Assembly: GCF_900185595.1 (NCBI RefSeq)
Contig: NZ_FYBH01000288.1
Span: 1-45,362 of the forward strand
Direction: 5' to 3'
DNA from: Calothrix rhizosoleniae SC01
Lineage (GTDB): Bacteria > Cyanobacteriota > Cyanobacteriia > Cyanobacteriales > Nostocaceae
Length of the DNA stretch: 45,362 nucleotides
Below, piece after piece: positions 34,498 to 43,729 of this stretch. How positions within the stretch are numbered: position 1 is the stretch's first letter; the number at the start of each line of letters is the position of its first letter. Under the pieces are notes generated by a model, which had not been told where the DNA came from, did no database searches, and saw nothing but the letters and a program-made list of their open reading frames with translations. The position numbers were made by a program, and so were the translations under genes.

Positions 34498-35052
34498 GGA
34501 GCATCCCACTTTTTTGTAGGTCATTGTGAGGAGGAATGAAGAAGCAATCGCATGAACTTGTTCTGAATTGAAGATTTTGCGATTGCTAAGTCCTAGCGGA
34601 CACGCTCTGCGTTAAGCGAAGCTATGCCGTAGGCTTTACGCTTCAAGTCCTTGCGCGCCTCTTTCAGAGGAGCTACGCTAGCGCAATGACATTTATTATT
34701 TTGATGCAAAATAATAACTGGGATGCACTCGTGCTTGATTCTCAAAAAATAGTACTGATTAAGTACCTATTGAAATTTTGGCGACGTATATATACTTAAT
34801 CACTCTATTCGATTGTTACTTCATTACTTGAAGTATAGAGGAATACCTGTATTTAAATGATTCATCCCGCAAATATGCAACGCCAAAAATCCAAATGGTG
34901 AAGCATTACCTGTATAGGTTGATTATCAGAGTTCAGAAAATACTCGTTGGGAAACTTTTATATTAGAAGATTTTAATAAGTAAGCGTTTTGCTTGATTCA
35001 AGATTACTTAAGTGATTGAATCCTTGACATTGTAAAAAAAGTGGGATGCTCC
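34498..35052. mobile_element. Transposase-less element with 18-bp inverted ends and a nested repeat
   Basis: GGAGCATCCCACTTTTTT (34498-34515) recurs as its exact reverse complement at 35035-35052, 555 bp outer to outer. Inside, GTCATTGTGAG (34520) and CGCAATGAC (34682-34690) form the ends of a second, nested element. That element contains the Nostoc-type repeat text GAAGCTATGCCGTAGGCTTT. There is no open frame long enough for a transposase, so a MITE or an IS remnant is most likely. The right end abuts the stop of the kinase gene (35070). Confidence 0.65.
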
Positions 35053-35069
35053 GCCAAATGATTACTGAA

Positions 35070-37280
35070 TTACTTAACTTCTGGTAACTTATAAGTTTGC
35101 ATATTTTCACTATTTATTGACATATCGCCACATTTATTTTCTGCAATTAAACAAATACTACTTAATGCCTTTTGATAATTTTCCATATCTTTATTTTCGA
35201 GGAAAATACGCGCTGAAGTTTCCAAGTCTGCAACTGCTTGATTTTTTTGTTCTTGAGTATTTTTGTCAGAATATTGACTCAGCTCATATTTAACAATTCC
35301 TCGTTTGAGATATGTTTTTGCCATATGAGGATTGATTTCTACAGCCCGGTTAAAATCTTTGATCGCCCGTTGGTATTCCTGCTCAAAATCACTGCTATAC
35401 TGAGCAATTTGATAACGAACTAGACCACGCTGGAAGTATGCTTCTGCCCTAGATGGACTAATGTTAATAGCTTGGTTAAAGTCTGTTAGGGATTTTTGGA
35501 AATCTGGTTGGTAGTCTCCATGATATTTAGCCAACTGGAAGCGAACTATACCTCGACGGATATAAGCTTCTACTTCCTGGGGGTTAATTCTCAAGGCAAT
35601 ATTATAATCAGCGATCGCTTGCTTATATTCTGTGTTTGGATCTTTACTATATTCAGCAATTAGTAAGCGCACATTACCCCGATTTACATAAGCTTTAACT
35701 TCATTCGGGCTAATTTTTATGGCTTGATTATAGTCTAAGATCGCAGCTTCGTAGTTTTTCAGATTAAAACGAGCATTGGCACGATTAACATAAGTTTTAG
35801 CATGTTTGGGATTTTTTTTGATTGCTTGGCTAAATTTTTCTATCGCTAACTCATATTTACGAATTTTATAAAATGCATGTCCCTGTCGATAATAATCAGC
35901 AAAGGAGAGGTTATTATCCTTTTGACGAGTAATCCAATTTGTTTGACTATAATTGGATTGCACGAAGGGACGATTGGTTAATTTGACCATGAAGTCTAAA
36001 TAACCCAAAAAACCAAAGCCCAGTAAACATAAAATCACTGGGTATATTTTGGGATTTGTCCGAGCTTTTTTATAGTGAAAAAATTGATAGGGTAGTACAG
36101 ATGGTTGATAATTAACGCGGTGGGTGGGGAGAACAGTTTGTGGAGAACGTTGACGTTGATGTTGGGGTTGAGCTGAGGGATATTTCTTTTTCGCTTTTAC
36201 CCGTGGTTTGAGATGTTCTTTGTTCGCAACTGCTTGGAGAGACGGAAAAGGATCTCTTCCTCCCAAGCGTACTGTCCGTTCGCACCAAGGGCATTTAGAT
36301 AGGTGATTGCTATAGCGATGCTGGGGATTAACATGACAACTACTTAAATTATTCTCTACTTCAGTTAAAGCAGATAACCAAGTTTGAGCACTAGGGCGCA
36401 GGAGAGGATTATCATGTCCATATTCAAAACAGCGTACAAATAATTCTTGCAAACAAGGATGCAAAATTTCCCAAGGAGGAGCTATTGGTGATGGGACGTA
36501 GGGAATTACTCGCTTTTGGCTATAGGTAAAATGACCAGCAGCAATTCTGGCTTCATAGGGGGGTGGCTCCCCTTGATTTTGAAATATACCGGCAAAGGGA
36601 TGAGTACCTTCCATTAACAATTGAAATAATAGTACCCCCAATCCAAATAGATCATGGACTATGGTTCGGTCATGCTGAGCAAAAGTTTTATTCTGTAACT
36701 CTGGAGGTGTAAATTCTGGCTTCCCAACTTCGCAGCGATAAATAATTTCGTGGTTTGGATCCCTGACCTGAAATGAATCTGTATCAACTAAAGTAACTAG
36801 GGCGGTGTCACTAACTAGAATATTTGATTCGTTAACATCACCTACGCAATATCCACTGTGATGTAAAGCAGCAAAAGCAGCTGTTAAATTGCGAGCAGCA
36901 CGAATTAAATACTGATAACTAAATAAAGGGCAATGCTGTCTTCTAGTCAGGGGATTATAAAAGTCAATGACAGGACGCATTCCCCGAATTCGAGGCATTA
37001 AAAAGCCAATAACTTCTTGCTTCCCATCTGCCGATTGCAGTATTTCACTGGGCCAAGCAATGGAAATATGCCCTAAACTCGCCATGGGATTTTCCGGAGG
37101 ATGGGCAAGCATGACCTGAAGTTTATGAGCATGTTTTTTTGTGGGCTTATGATATACCTTTGCCACTAAATTACTGTCAGTGGGTACTGTATACACACAA
37201 GCTTCCCCACCACGCCCCAAACTTACATTGAGGTTGAGAGGAACAATTTCTTGGTTAGAAAGATAACGTAGTACCTGCAC
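35070..37280 (-). CDS. Kinase-like protein with zinc knuckle, membrane helix and TPR repeats (TerY-P triad kinase)
   Basis: This 736-residue protein has four parts. A protein-kinase-like domain (about 15-310) has the Gly loop LGRGGEACVY, a nucleotide-site Lys (VAKVY, 41), a catalytic-loop equivalent YCVGDVNESNIL with Asp148 (HRD is degenerate), and metal-site LVDTDSF in place of DFG. A Cys/His cluster CH-VNPQHRYSNHLS-KCPWC (about 315-333) looks like a zinc knuckle. A basic linker leads to a membrane helix (about 412-432). Then five or six TPR units run to about 700 (RQGHAFYKIRKYELAIEKFS and so on). Neighbouring PP2C and vWA genes on the same strand form a TerY-P triad. Start codon is GTG. Target unknown. 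Confidence 0.85.
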   Translation of the reverse strand: MQVLRYLSNQEIVPLNLNVSLGRGGEACVYTVPTDSNLVAKVYHKPTKKHAHKLQVMLAHPPENPMASLGHISIAWPSEILQSADGKQEVIGFLMPRIRGMRPVIDFYNPLTRRQHCPLFSYQYLIRAARNLTAAFAALHHSGYCVGDVNESNILVSDTALVTLVDTDSFQVRDPNHEIIYRCEVGKPEFTPPELQNKTFAQHDRTIVHDLFGLGVLLFQLLMEGTHPFAGIFQNQGEPPPYEARIAAGHFTYSQKRVIPYVPSPIAPPWEILHPCLQELFVRCFEYGHDNPLLRPSAQTWLSALTEVENNLSSCHVNPQHRYSNHLSKCPWCERTVRLGGRDPFPSLQAVANKEHLKPRVKAKKKYPSAQPQHQRQRSPQTVLPTHRVNYQPSVLPYQFFHYKKARTNPKIYPVILCLLGFGFLGYLDFMVKLTNRPFVQSNYSQTNWITRQKDNNLSFADYYRQGHAFYKIRKYELAIEKFSQAIKKNPKHAKTYVNRANARFNLKNYEAAILDYNQAIKISPNEVKAYVNRGNVRLLIAEYSKDPNTEYKQAIADYNIALRINPQEVEAYIRRGIVRFQLAKYHGDYQPDFQKSLTDFNQAINISPSRAEAYFQRGLVRYQIAQYSSDFEQEYQRAIKDFNRAVEINPHMAKTYLKRGIVKYELSQYSDKNTQEQKNQAVADLETSARIFLENKDMENYQKALSSICLIAENKCGDMSINSENMQTYKLPEVK

Positions 37281-37330
37281 AATAGTTGGTATATATATGG
37301 TTTATGGGCAGACGGCACAGTGATTTTTAA

Positions 37331-38110
37331 TCAATTATTTAAGGCAGCAAGGATGAGTGTTAAATCATCATCTGTCCTCTGTGTTATTTTATCTGAACGT
37401 AAAAAATTCACCAATTGTTCCCTGGCTACCGTTTCATCCTCTGCCTTACTGACAAAGTCAAATAAGGGGGAAAAGAAAGGATTATGGGGTTCACCTGCGG
37501 CCATATTCATGGCAAGCATTTGTAGTCCATCAGTGAGAATACCAACATTGACTATAGTATCCCGGTAGAGTTTCACCTGTGTTGTATATAAAGCATCAAC
37601 TGTAGTCAAAAATGTGGTTTGATTAATATATTCACCATTATCTGGAACCGTCAGTGCAATTAGATTTCCTTGTAGGTCTTTAGCGACTGCCATCCCATCA
37701 CCTATTTGCGCCACTGCTACCATTTCTGGGGTACCAACGACTATGATTAAGGTAGTTGCTAAATCTTGAAGATTTGTGTCACAAGCTACAGCTTCCTCTT
37801 CTACTGCTTGTCTGGAAGCTAAAATAGCATCCATTAACAGCGATCGCACAGCCGCATCATTAACCAAGATTTCACGGTTCACATTCTGCATCGAAATGTA
37901 TTCAATGGCAGTTTCCACCGCTATCATTGCCCCCACTTTGCCCAATTTTGCCGAACCTGCACCATCCGCAGCAGCTGCCACTAAAACACTATCTGTCAAT
38001 ACTTGCCAGTGATGAGCATCCTGACACAGTTGGGAGTTCTTAATATGGCTGGTTCCACATACAGAGGCAGATACTACCTGCCAATCGGGTATCTGTGTTG
38101 AGATATTCAT
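37331..38110 (-). CDS. PP2C-type serine/threonine phosphatase (TerY-P triad)
   Basis: The family is recognised from motifs in the right order: NSQLCQDAHHW, AAADGAGSAKLGKVGA (metal-binding D-G-A-G-S), DLATTLIIVV, VAQIGDGMAV, VGILTDGLQML and the last acidic motif RTDDDLTLILAAL. The metal-binding aspartates are present, so it should be active and Mn/Mg-dependent. I chose ATG 38110 (MNISTQIPDWQVVSASVCGT); an upstream frame to 38158 would need TTG and adds 16 residues without family support. It lies 50 bases upstream of the kinase gene on the same strand and about 220 bases downstream of the vWA gene. It probably reverses phosphorylation by the kinase. Confidence 0.88.
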   Translation of the reverse strand: MNISTQIPDWQVVSASVCGTSHIKNSQLCQDAHHWQVLTDSVLVAAAADGAGSAKLGKVGAMIAVETAIEYISMQNVNREILVNDAAVRSLLMDAILASRQAVEEEAVACDTNLQDLATTLIIVVGTPEMVAVAQIGDGMAVAKDLQGNLIALTVPDNGEYINQTTFLTTVDALYTTQVKLYRDTIVNVGILTDGLQMLAMNMAAGEPHNPFFSPLFDFVSKAEDETVAREQLVNFLRSDKITQRTDDDLTLILAALNN

Positions 38111-38332
38111 AAATATAGTTTTCCAACAGCTGGGTGAATAACTAGTACAATTGGGCAAAGTAAAAAAGGCAGATTACAATAGAGACTTTTTAATGATTTT
38201 TAAGTTGGTTTATTCCCACCATGTTGTATTAGAAAAATCAATGCAAAAATCATTCCCCGATACTAAATTCAAAGAAACAGGTTTTCTTGGGGTGAATAAA
38301 TCAGTGTAGTAGAGTAGTTGGGAATATCACTA

Positions 38333-39007
38333 TTACACCGCTCCCCAGCCAATGGGTGGTAGGGCAACTTGCTCATCTACTTGAGAATGGGACACTGCTG
38401 ACATACTCGCTGATAACCAGACAAACATTTCTATAAAGTTTAAGCCCTTGAGCTTCAAGGGGGCTCTAACAGCTATTTGACTTAAACGTGTCATATTCGC
38501 ATTTTCCACACCTACTGAGAAAAAAGCAACACGCTTATTTGCTTCATCAGTTTGTAAACGCTTTGTAGCTTCCTCAACTATTTGATCTAGTTCTCCTTGG
38601 GGTTCCCCATCTGTAATCATAAATATCCAAGGACGATAGTAAGCAATACCATTTGCTCGATATTGTGTTTTGCGCTCCTGGATCATATCTAAGGATTTAT
38701 TGATCCCAGAACCCATATTAGTCAATCCTTGTGCCGTTAATATTGGCGGCTGGAATTGATCGGCAGTCACAAAATCCTGCACTACATTCACTGCACTATC
38801 AAAGGTGACTATCGCCACCTCTACTCGCCTAGATGCAAGAGAGTTATTAATCAATTCATCTTTAAAACTCAATAAACCTTGATTGAGAGCTTCAATCGCT
38901 TCTCCGTGCATAGAACCAGAAGTATCTAGCAGTAGTACGCAAGGGCATCGCGGTTCTGGATTCTCCGCAAATTCCACTACTTCATCAAGTTGTAATGTAT
39001 CGGGCAT
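38333..39007 (-). CDS. vWA-domain protein, TerY-like
   Basis: A single von Willebrand A domain of about 224 residues. The MIDAS metal site is complete: DTSGSM (about 28-33), the Thr in LTNMGSG, and the Asp in MITDGEP. The C-terminal end LKLKGLNFIEMFVWLSASMSAVS is typical of TerY proteins. I chose the ATG at 39007 (MPDTLQLDEVVEFAENPEPR); the longer frame needs TTG. It is the first gene of the three-gene set vWA-PP2C-kinase. In triads described for tellurite-resistance-associated systems, the vWA protein is thought to act as scaffold or phosphorylation target; that is family knowledge, not shown here. Confidence 0.88.
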   Translation of the reverse strand: MPDTLQLDEVVEFAENPEPRCPCVLLLDTSGSMHGEAIEALNQGLLSFKDELINNSLASRRVEVAIVTFDSAVNVVQDFVTADQFQPPILTAQGLTNMGSGINKSLDMIQERKTQYRANGIAYYRPWIFMITDGEPQGELDQIVEEATKRLQTDEANKRVAFFSVGVENANMTRLSQIAVRAPLKLKGLNFIEMFVWLSASMSAVSHSQVDEQVALPPIGWGAV

Positions 39008-39823
39008 AACTTTTTGTGTTATGTTAAACGCCAAGACTTAGTCTTCCTTTCTCTCAAAAGTATATAGCTGAAATACCCGCAGTGGCTACAGAAATAGTTG
39101 AGGTAATAAATATAATTTCATCCCCAGCAATTCACAAGAATCATCTTACGTATACTAGAGAATATGAAAAAATAATTAATTTTCCTTGCTCCCTGCTCCT
39201 CTACTTTTTCAACCCAATAGATAACACAACCAAAATTCTGGTTAATTAATTATTCAGAGAATTTTTCCAAAAAAATGGTTGTTCTAGATTTAGGTATAAG
39301 CCCTATGAGTGGATATCTCACAATATATATCACACATCTAAGCAGATAATCGGGCTTCTGGTTCTGATTTTTCTTAAAGATTTGATGTAGAAACTATAGT
39401 TAAAAATAAAATTAATCTAAAATCGTGAACCTAAGCACAATTATAGCTATGAGTATTTTAACAGTGTGGTAATTATAAAAAATGTATACATTTTTTATAA
39501 TTCTGACTAATGTGTTATAATTATTCAGGATTTTTTTGTGGATTAAAAATAGCAACAATATTTCTGGAATTACGTAATTTTACTTTAGTTCATAATTTAT
39601 TGTTAAAAGTAGGGAGAAAGACACAATGAGGATTTTTGGGTAATGTGTTTTCAACTGGAATATTATTTTTATAGCATGATTATATTTCTATGATTTTACA
39701 TTACAACAAAATTACCATCCATGACCAAATTACAGAAAAATATCCAGGTTAAAACATTGAACATGTTTTGTTAAAAAGCTTAATTACTATACTTTTGCAT
39801 TAGGTATTTTTTGATATAAAAAT
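39008..39823. other. AT-rich divergent gap with palindromes
   Basis: No gene in about 800 bases between the vWA gene (minus) and the PatA-like gene (plus). It contains a short CTCCCTG tract (39184-39199), a perfect 32-bp palindrome (39471-39502), and an AAAACAT-TGAAC-ATGTTTT inverted repeat at 39751-39769, about 55 bases upstream of the PatA-like start. A TATACT box near 39788 could be its -10. Confidence 0.5.
39471..39502. repeat. Perfect 32-bp palindrome
   Basis: The half-site AATTATAAAAAATGTA is followed directly by its exact reverse complement, with GTATAC at the centre. It lies about 320 bases upstream of the PatA-like gene. It may be a dimer binding site, a bidirectional terminator or a cruciform. 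Confidence 0.75.
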
Positions 39824-41179
39824 ATGTCATCTGCTTATGATAATGGAAGAGAATATTTAGATAGCATTAATTATGGAACATTCAAAAAATTATATCCTCT
39901 GGGTTTATTAAGACAATTAGCGAACAGTCATGATAGTACTTCCTTACAGGTATTAAGCAATAGAGTTTCTTGGTCGATTTATGTGGAACAAGGAAAAATA
40001 ATTTACGCTACTCATTCTGTAGAACCGGTAGATCGGCTAGAAAGGCATTCGCATCGCCTAGGGGCTCAAATACCCACACTTTCGAATGAAATTTTTGCTC
40101 AATTACAAGTATTTATAGAAGGTTATCACAGTCAACTTTCCCACCATCCAGAGTATCAAGGTATTCATTGGCTAATTGAACAGAAATATCTCTCTTTAGC
40201 AGAAGCAGCCTTGTTGATTCAAGAGATGGTGAAAGAGGTGATTGAATCATTTTTATTAATTCAACAAGGTAGTTATAAACTGACAAATAAACTACATGAT
40301 ATTCCGAAGATTTGCAGGTTAAATATAAACAAAATTCTCAAAATTTGCCAAGAGAATTTGCGAATATGGCAATTAATGGGTAACAACATATCATCTCCCT
40401 ATCAGCGTCCATACTTAGGGAATACTGAACCAGCAACTATTGAAAAAATCACAAATAAGTCCAATTCAACTCATTGGAATCAGGGCTTGAGTATTCGTCA
40501 TTTGGCTGTAATTAGTAATCAAGATGAATTAGTTTTAGCTAGTAATATATATCCTTATATTGTCGAAGGGGAAATTGCACTACATGAACCAGATCCACCC
40601 TTTGATAGATTACCCAAAATAGTTATTGATACGTTGAAAACTAAATCTATTAATCATCCAGATAACTCTTCTACAGATATTCCTTGTCTATTGAATAGTG
40701 GAGAAATACCCCAGGTATCTGAAAAAAATAGCCAACAAACACAGTCAAATCTCATAATCAATGATTCTGACTGTGAAAACCATCAGATTATTCCTCTAAA
40801 TTTGCATCGGGAAAAAATATATACAATTGTTGCCATTGATGATAGTCTTGCAAATCTGAAACATATTAGTCATACTTTATCCAATGATATTTTTTCAGTT
40901 GTCACTATTTATCAACCAGTGAAAGCCCTTTTCTCCATTATTCGTTACCGTCCAGATTTGATTTTATTGGATCTGAATACAGCACAAATAGATGGGTATG
41001 AATTATGTCATTTGATAAGGAATAAATCTATGTTTAAAAAAACACCAATTGTTGGGATGACTGCAAACAAAGGAATATTAAATAGATTTAAAGCTCAAAT
41101 ATTAGGAGTATCTGGATTCTTGGATAAGCCATTTAGTAGTGTAGATTTATTGAAAATTGTCTTTACTCATTTAACATAA
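39824..41179 (+). CDS. PatA-like response regulator (PATAN domain plus receiver)
   Basis: The 451-residue protein has an N-terminal PATAN-type domain (about 10-190). Key parts are LYPLGLLRQLANSHDSTSLQ, VSWSIYVEQGKIIYATHSVEPVDRLERH and a helical YLSLAEAALLIQEMVKEVIESFLLI stretch. A variable linker leads to a C-terminal receiver domain (about 331-448). There the acidic pocket is AIDDS, the phospho-acceptor Asp is in LILLDLNTAQIDGYEL, the switch Thr in GMTANKG, and Lys in LDKPF; all are present. No DNA-binding output is present. PatA of Anabaena, with the same layout, controls heterocyst pattern and division; relatives control motility and phototaxis. Its output here is unknown. A TPR gene follows 51 bases downstream. 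Confidence 0.88.
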   Translation: MSSAYDNGREYLDSINYGTFKKLYPLGLLRQLANSHDSTSLQVLSNRVSWSIYVEQGKIIYATHSVEPVDRLERHSHRLGAQIPTLSNEIFAQLQVFIEGYHSQLSHHPEYQGIHWLIEQKYLSLAEAALLIQEMVKEVIESFLLIQQGSYKLTNKLHDIPKICRLNINKILKICQENLRIWQLMGNNISSPYQRPYLGNTEPATIEKITNKSNSTHWNQGLSIRHLAVISNQDELVLASNIYPYIVEGEIALHEPDPPFDRLPKIVIDTLKTKSINHPDNSSTDIPCLLNSGEIPQVSEKNSQQTQSNLIINDSDCENHQIIPLNLHREKIYTIVAIDDSLANLKHISHTLSNDIFSVVTIYQPVKALFSIIRYRPDLILLDLNTAQIDGYELCHLIRNKSMFKKTPIVGMTANKGILNRFKAQILGVSGFLDKPFSSVDLLKIVFTHLT

Positions 41180-41230
41180 TTATTAATAACAAAAAATAGT
41201 TAATTATTACAACATCAATGTCAATTATCT

Positions 41231-42298
41231 ATGGATGAAAAACGTATTCATAACTATTTTGATTTAATACAGAAGTTATTAAATTGTCAGATTGAGGAAG
41301 AATCAGATATTTTATTAACTCATCAATATTTACTTGATGCTGATTTTTTGGAAATGATAAAAACAGCAGCTAAACAAGCTGGAGAGGATGGAAATGAGAA
41401 GACTAAAAATTGGTTACTCAATCTCCAAGATAAACTCAATCATTTAGACATTGATGATGAAGTAGAGGCAGGAGAAGGCATCACAAATTTGGAAAATATA
41501 CTAGAGGGTTTAGAAGCACACTTAGAATTTTTACCTAAAATTATACAAACGATCGCGCAAACAAGTAGCGATCGCCAGGTAGTTTATGCTTTATTGCAGC
41601 AGAATACAGACAAACTGGATAAAAATTTTATCTCTGTCTTAAGTTACTGGTTCATCACCACTATCGAAGATGTAGAGAATGATGAGGCAGAATATATTGT
41701 AGCTTTAGTGGTGGAATTGAGTAACTTAATTAAGCTGTTTACCATGGCAGAAGAAGAGATGAACATGGAAATTGCAATCGTTGGCTATGAGCTGGTTTTA
41801 GATGCTTATCAAAAGCTAGGACTATTGTTTGAGTGGGCAATGGTGCAAAATAATCTTGGTCTTGCTTATGCAGAAAGAATCATGGGGGATCAGGCTGAAA
41901 ATCAAGAAAAAGCGATCGCTGCTTACCATGATGCTTTAACAATCAGAACTCAAGCACAATTTCCCCAAGATTGGGCAATGACGCTGAATAATCTCGGTAC
42001 AGTTTATGCAGAAAGAATCATGGGGGAGCGGGCTGAAAACCAAGAAAAAGCGATCGCTGCTTACCATGATGCTTTAAAAGTCAGAACTAAATCACAATTT
42101 CCCCAAGATTGGGCAATGACACTGAATAATCTTGGTACAGTTTACGCAGAAAGAATCATGGGGGATCAGACTGAGAATCAGGAAAAAGCTATTTTCTTTT
42201 ATAATCAAGCCTTAGAAGTGTATACCCAAGATGCATTTCCCTTGGATTGGGCAATGATACACAATAACTTGAAAAAGTCTTCTGATCACAATAATTGA
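41231..42298 (+). CDS. TPR protein with 46-residue near-identical tandem repeats
   Basis: The 355-residue protein has an N-terminal helical, acidic part (1-200) not recognised. C-terminal TPR units of 46 residues, three in tandem, carry AERIMG-(D/E)-(Q/R)-(A/T)-ENQEKAI and F-P-x-D-W-A-M-x-x-N-N-L. Their starts are near 41871, 42009 and 42147, and the DNA copies are nearly identical, so the array has been homogenised or recently duplicated. Tetratricopeptides of this type occur in CHAT and NB-ARC proteins, but no CHAT or NACHT domain is here. It lies 51 bases after the PatA-like gene on the same strand and may serve as its binding partner; this is inference. Confidence 0.75.
   Translation: MDEKRIHNYFDLIQKLLNCQIEEESDILLTHQYLLDADFLEMIKTAAKQAGEDGNEKTKNWLLNLQDKLNHLDIDDEVEAGEGITNLENILEGLEAHLEFLPKIIQTIAQTSSDRQVVYALLQQNTDKLDKNFISVLSYWFITTIEDVENDEAEYIVALVVELSNLIKLFTMAEEEMNMEIAIVGYELVLDAYQKLGLLFEWAMVQNNLGLAYAERIMGDQAENQEKAIAAYHDALTIRTQAQFPQDWAMTLNNLGTVYAERIMGERAENQEKAIAAYHDALKVRTKSQFPQDWAMTLNNLGTVYAERIMGDQTENQEKAIFFYNQALEVYTQDAFPLDWAMIHNNLKKSSDHNN
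41871..42284 (+). repeat. 138-bp tandem repeat inside the TPR gene
   Basis: CAGAAAGAATCATGGGGGA recurs at 41871, 42009 and 42147, exactly 138 bases (46 codons) apart. The third unit is more diverged in its second half. Confidence 0.8.
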
Positions 42299-42315
42299 CG
42301 AAATTAATCAAGGGG

Positions 42316-42357
42316 AATTTAGAATTTAGAATTTAGAATGAAGAATTTAGAATATTG
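42316..42357. repeat. AATTTAG heptamer array
   Basis: Six 7-mers: AATTTAG three times, AATGAAG, AATTTAG, AATATTG. The intergenic stretch 42299-42682 holds no gene. Confidence 0.7.
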
Positions 42358-42390
42358 AGAAGCTAAAATCCAGATATAGTAAGCTTTTCC

Positions 42391-42425
42391 CTCCTGCCTC
42401 CTGCCCTCTGCCTCCTGCCTTCTGC
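42391..42425. repeat. CTCCTGC heptamer array
   Basis: Five 7-mers: CTCCTGC, CTCCTGC, CCTCTGC, CTCCTGC, CTTCTGC. A related array (CCCCTGC, TCCCTGC, CCCCTGC) lies at 42626-42646 in the same gap. Confidence 0.7.
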
Positions 42426-42437
42426 TATAAATAGAAA

Positions 42438-42466
42438 GCGCCAGAAATACGGTGAAAAGCTGGCGC
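42438..42466. terminator. Hairpin GCGCCAG/CTGGCGC
   Basis: Perfect 7-bp GC-rich arms with a 15-base loop, between the TPR gene (plus) and the ABC ATPase gene (minus). No T run follows, so a bidirectional terminator is possible but weakly supported. Confidence 0.4.
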
Positions 42467-42682
42467 AATTGGGATTCAATCGTGAGGGCAAAATTCTATC
42501 CTAAGTTTCATTAGTCAACAACGGGGTTATACCCATCATGGGTGACAACCTGCAATGAGTTGCTGTTATCAAGTTAAATTTTTCAGCGATTATAGGACGA
42601 GGAAATTAGAGGGCAAGCATTGTTCCCCCTGCTCCCTGCCCCCTGCCTTCTACTTACTTGCCCGTAGGGCTATATCGTTCAG

Positions 42683-43423
42683 CTACAAAATTTGGGATAA
42701 AAATTGACGGGTGCGTTCTTCCTGAGGATGGTTAAAAAAATTGTTTGGGGTTGCTGATTCTACTAGGGAACCTCCATCCATCAACACTACGCGATCGGCA
42801 ACTTCTCTGGCAAATCCGACCTCATGAGTCACAACTACCATTGTCATCCCATCTCCAGCGAGAGTTCGCATTACATCCAGAACTTCCCTTACCATTTCTG
42901 GATCTAAGGCTGAGGTCGGTTCATCAAACAGCATAATTTTTGGTTGCATAGCTAAAGCGCGAGCGATCGCTACCCGTTGCTGTTGTCCTCCAGATAACTG
43001 TCCGGGGTATTTATTTGCTTGTTCGAGAATACCCACCCTTTCTAATAATTGCATTGCCAAGTCTTGTGCTTTTTCCTTTGACCACTTACGTACCCAAATG
43101 GGAGCCAAGGTTATATTTTGTAAAACATTTAAATGGGGGAATAAATTAAATTGCTGGAATACCATCCCCACTTCCCGGCGGATTGCTTCAATATTACGCA
43201 AATCATGACTGAGGGTAATACCATCAATTTCAATACTACCTTGTTGATATGGTTCCAAAGCATTGAACGTGCGGATAAAAGTAGATTTACCAGAGCCAGA
43301 AGGGCCCATCAAGACCACGACCTCCCCCCGGCTAACAGTCAAACTCACACCACGCAGTACATGGAATTTACCATACCATTTATGGACATCTTCAGCGATA
43401 ATTATCAGTGTTTCTTCTGACAT
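42683..43423 (-). CDS. Amino acid ABC transporter ATP-binding protein (GlnQ/HisP type)
   Basis: The 246-residue ATPase has Walker [11 protein letters not shown]-loop [17 protein letters not shown] (family-typical), signature [16 protein letters not shown], Walker [17 protein letters not shown], and H-loop [13 protein letters not shown]. All are intact. It powers uptake of polar amino acids with membrane and binding proteins. ATG 43423 ([21 protein letters not shown]) is preferred to the TTG at 43432. No permease or binding-protein gene is beside it, so it is an orphan ATPase, as for BgtA-type ATPases shared by several transporters in cyanobacteria; that identity is a possibility only. Confidence 0.92.
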   Translation of the reverse strand: MSEETLIIIAEDVHKWYGKFHVLRGVSLTVSRGEVVVLMGPSGSGKSTFIRTFNALEPYQQGSIEIDGITLSHDLRNIEAIRREVGMVFQQFNLFPHLNVLQNITLAPIWVRKWSKEKAQDLAMQLLERVGILEQANKYPGQLSGGQQQRVAIARALAMQPKIMLFDEPTSALDPEMVREVLDVMRTLAGDGMTMVVVTHEVGFAREVADRVVLMDGGSLVESATPNNFFNHPQEERTRQFLSQIL

Positions 43424-43729
43424 GGGAATCAATCATCCGAATAATTAAGAATAAGCAATTTGAAATCCTAATTTGTATATTTTTGCAGCAATTATGAGTA
43501 AATTAAATATATCGAGGCTTTTCTGAGTTAATTTACAGTCAAAACTTGTCTAGAGCTAATTTTTCATCTATAATTCTACATATTAAATCAGTAAAACTAC
43601 TACTCTAGACAAAGCTTAAATAATCTGTAAATATTTGCTTATTCTTCAATAATTACTAGTATACTGATGCACCAAGGAACCAAAAAATAGGGTGTACGTC
43701 CAATTAACTCATATGTGATTTAACTCTCC

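Noticed and set aside
34752-34766. NtcA-like GTA...TAC palindrome (GTACTGATTAAGTAC)
   Set aside because: The spacing is nine bases, not the eight needed for NtcA, and it lies inside the mobile-element-like region.
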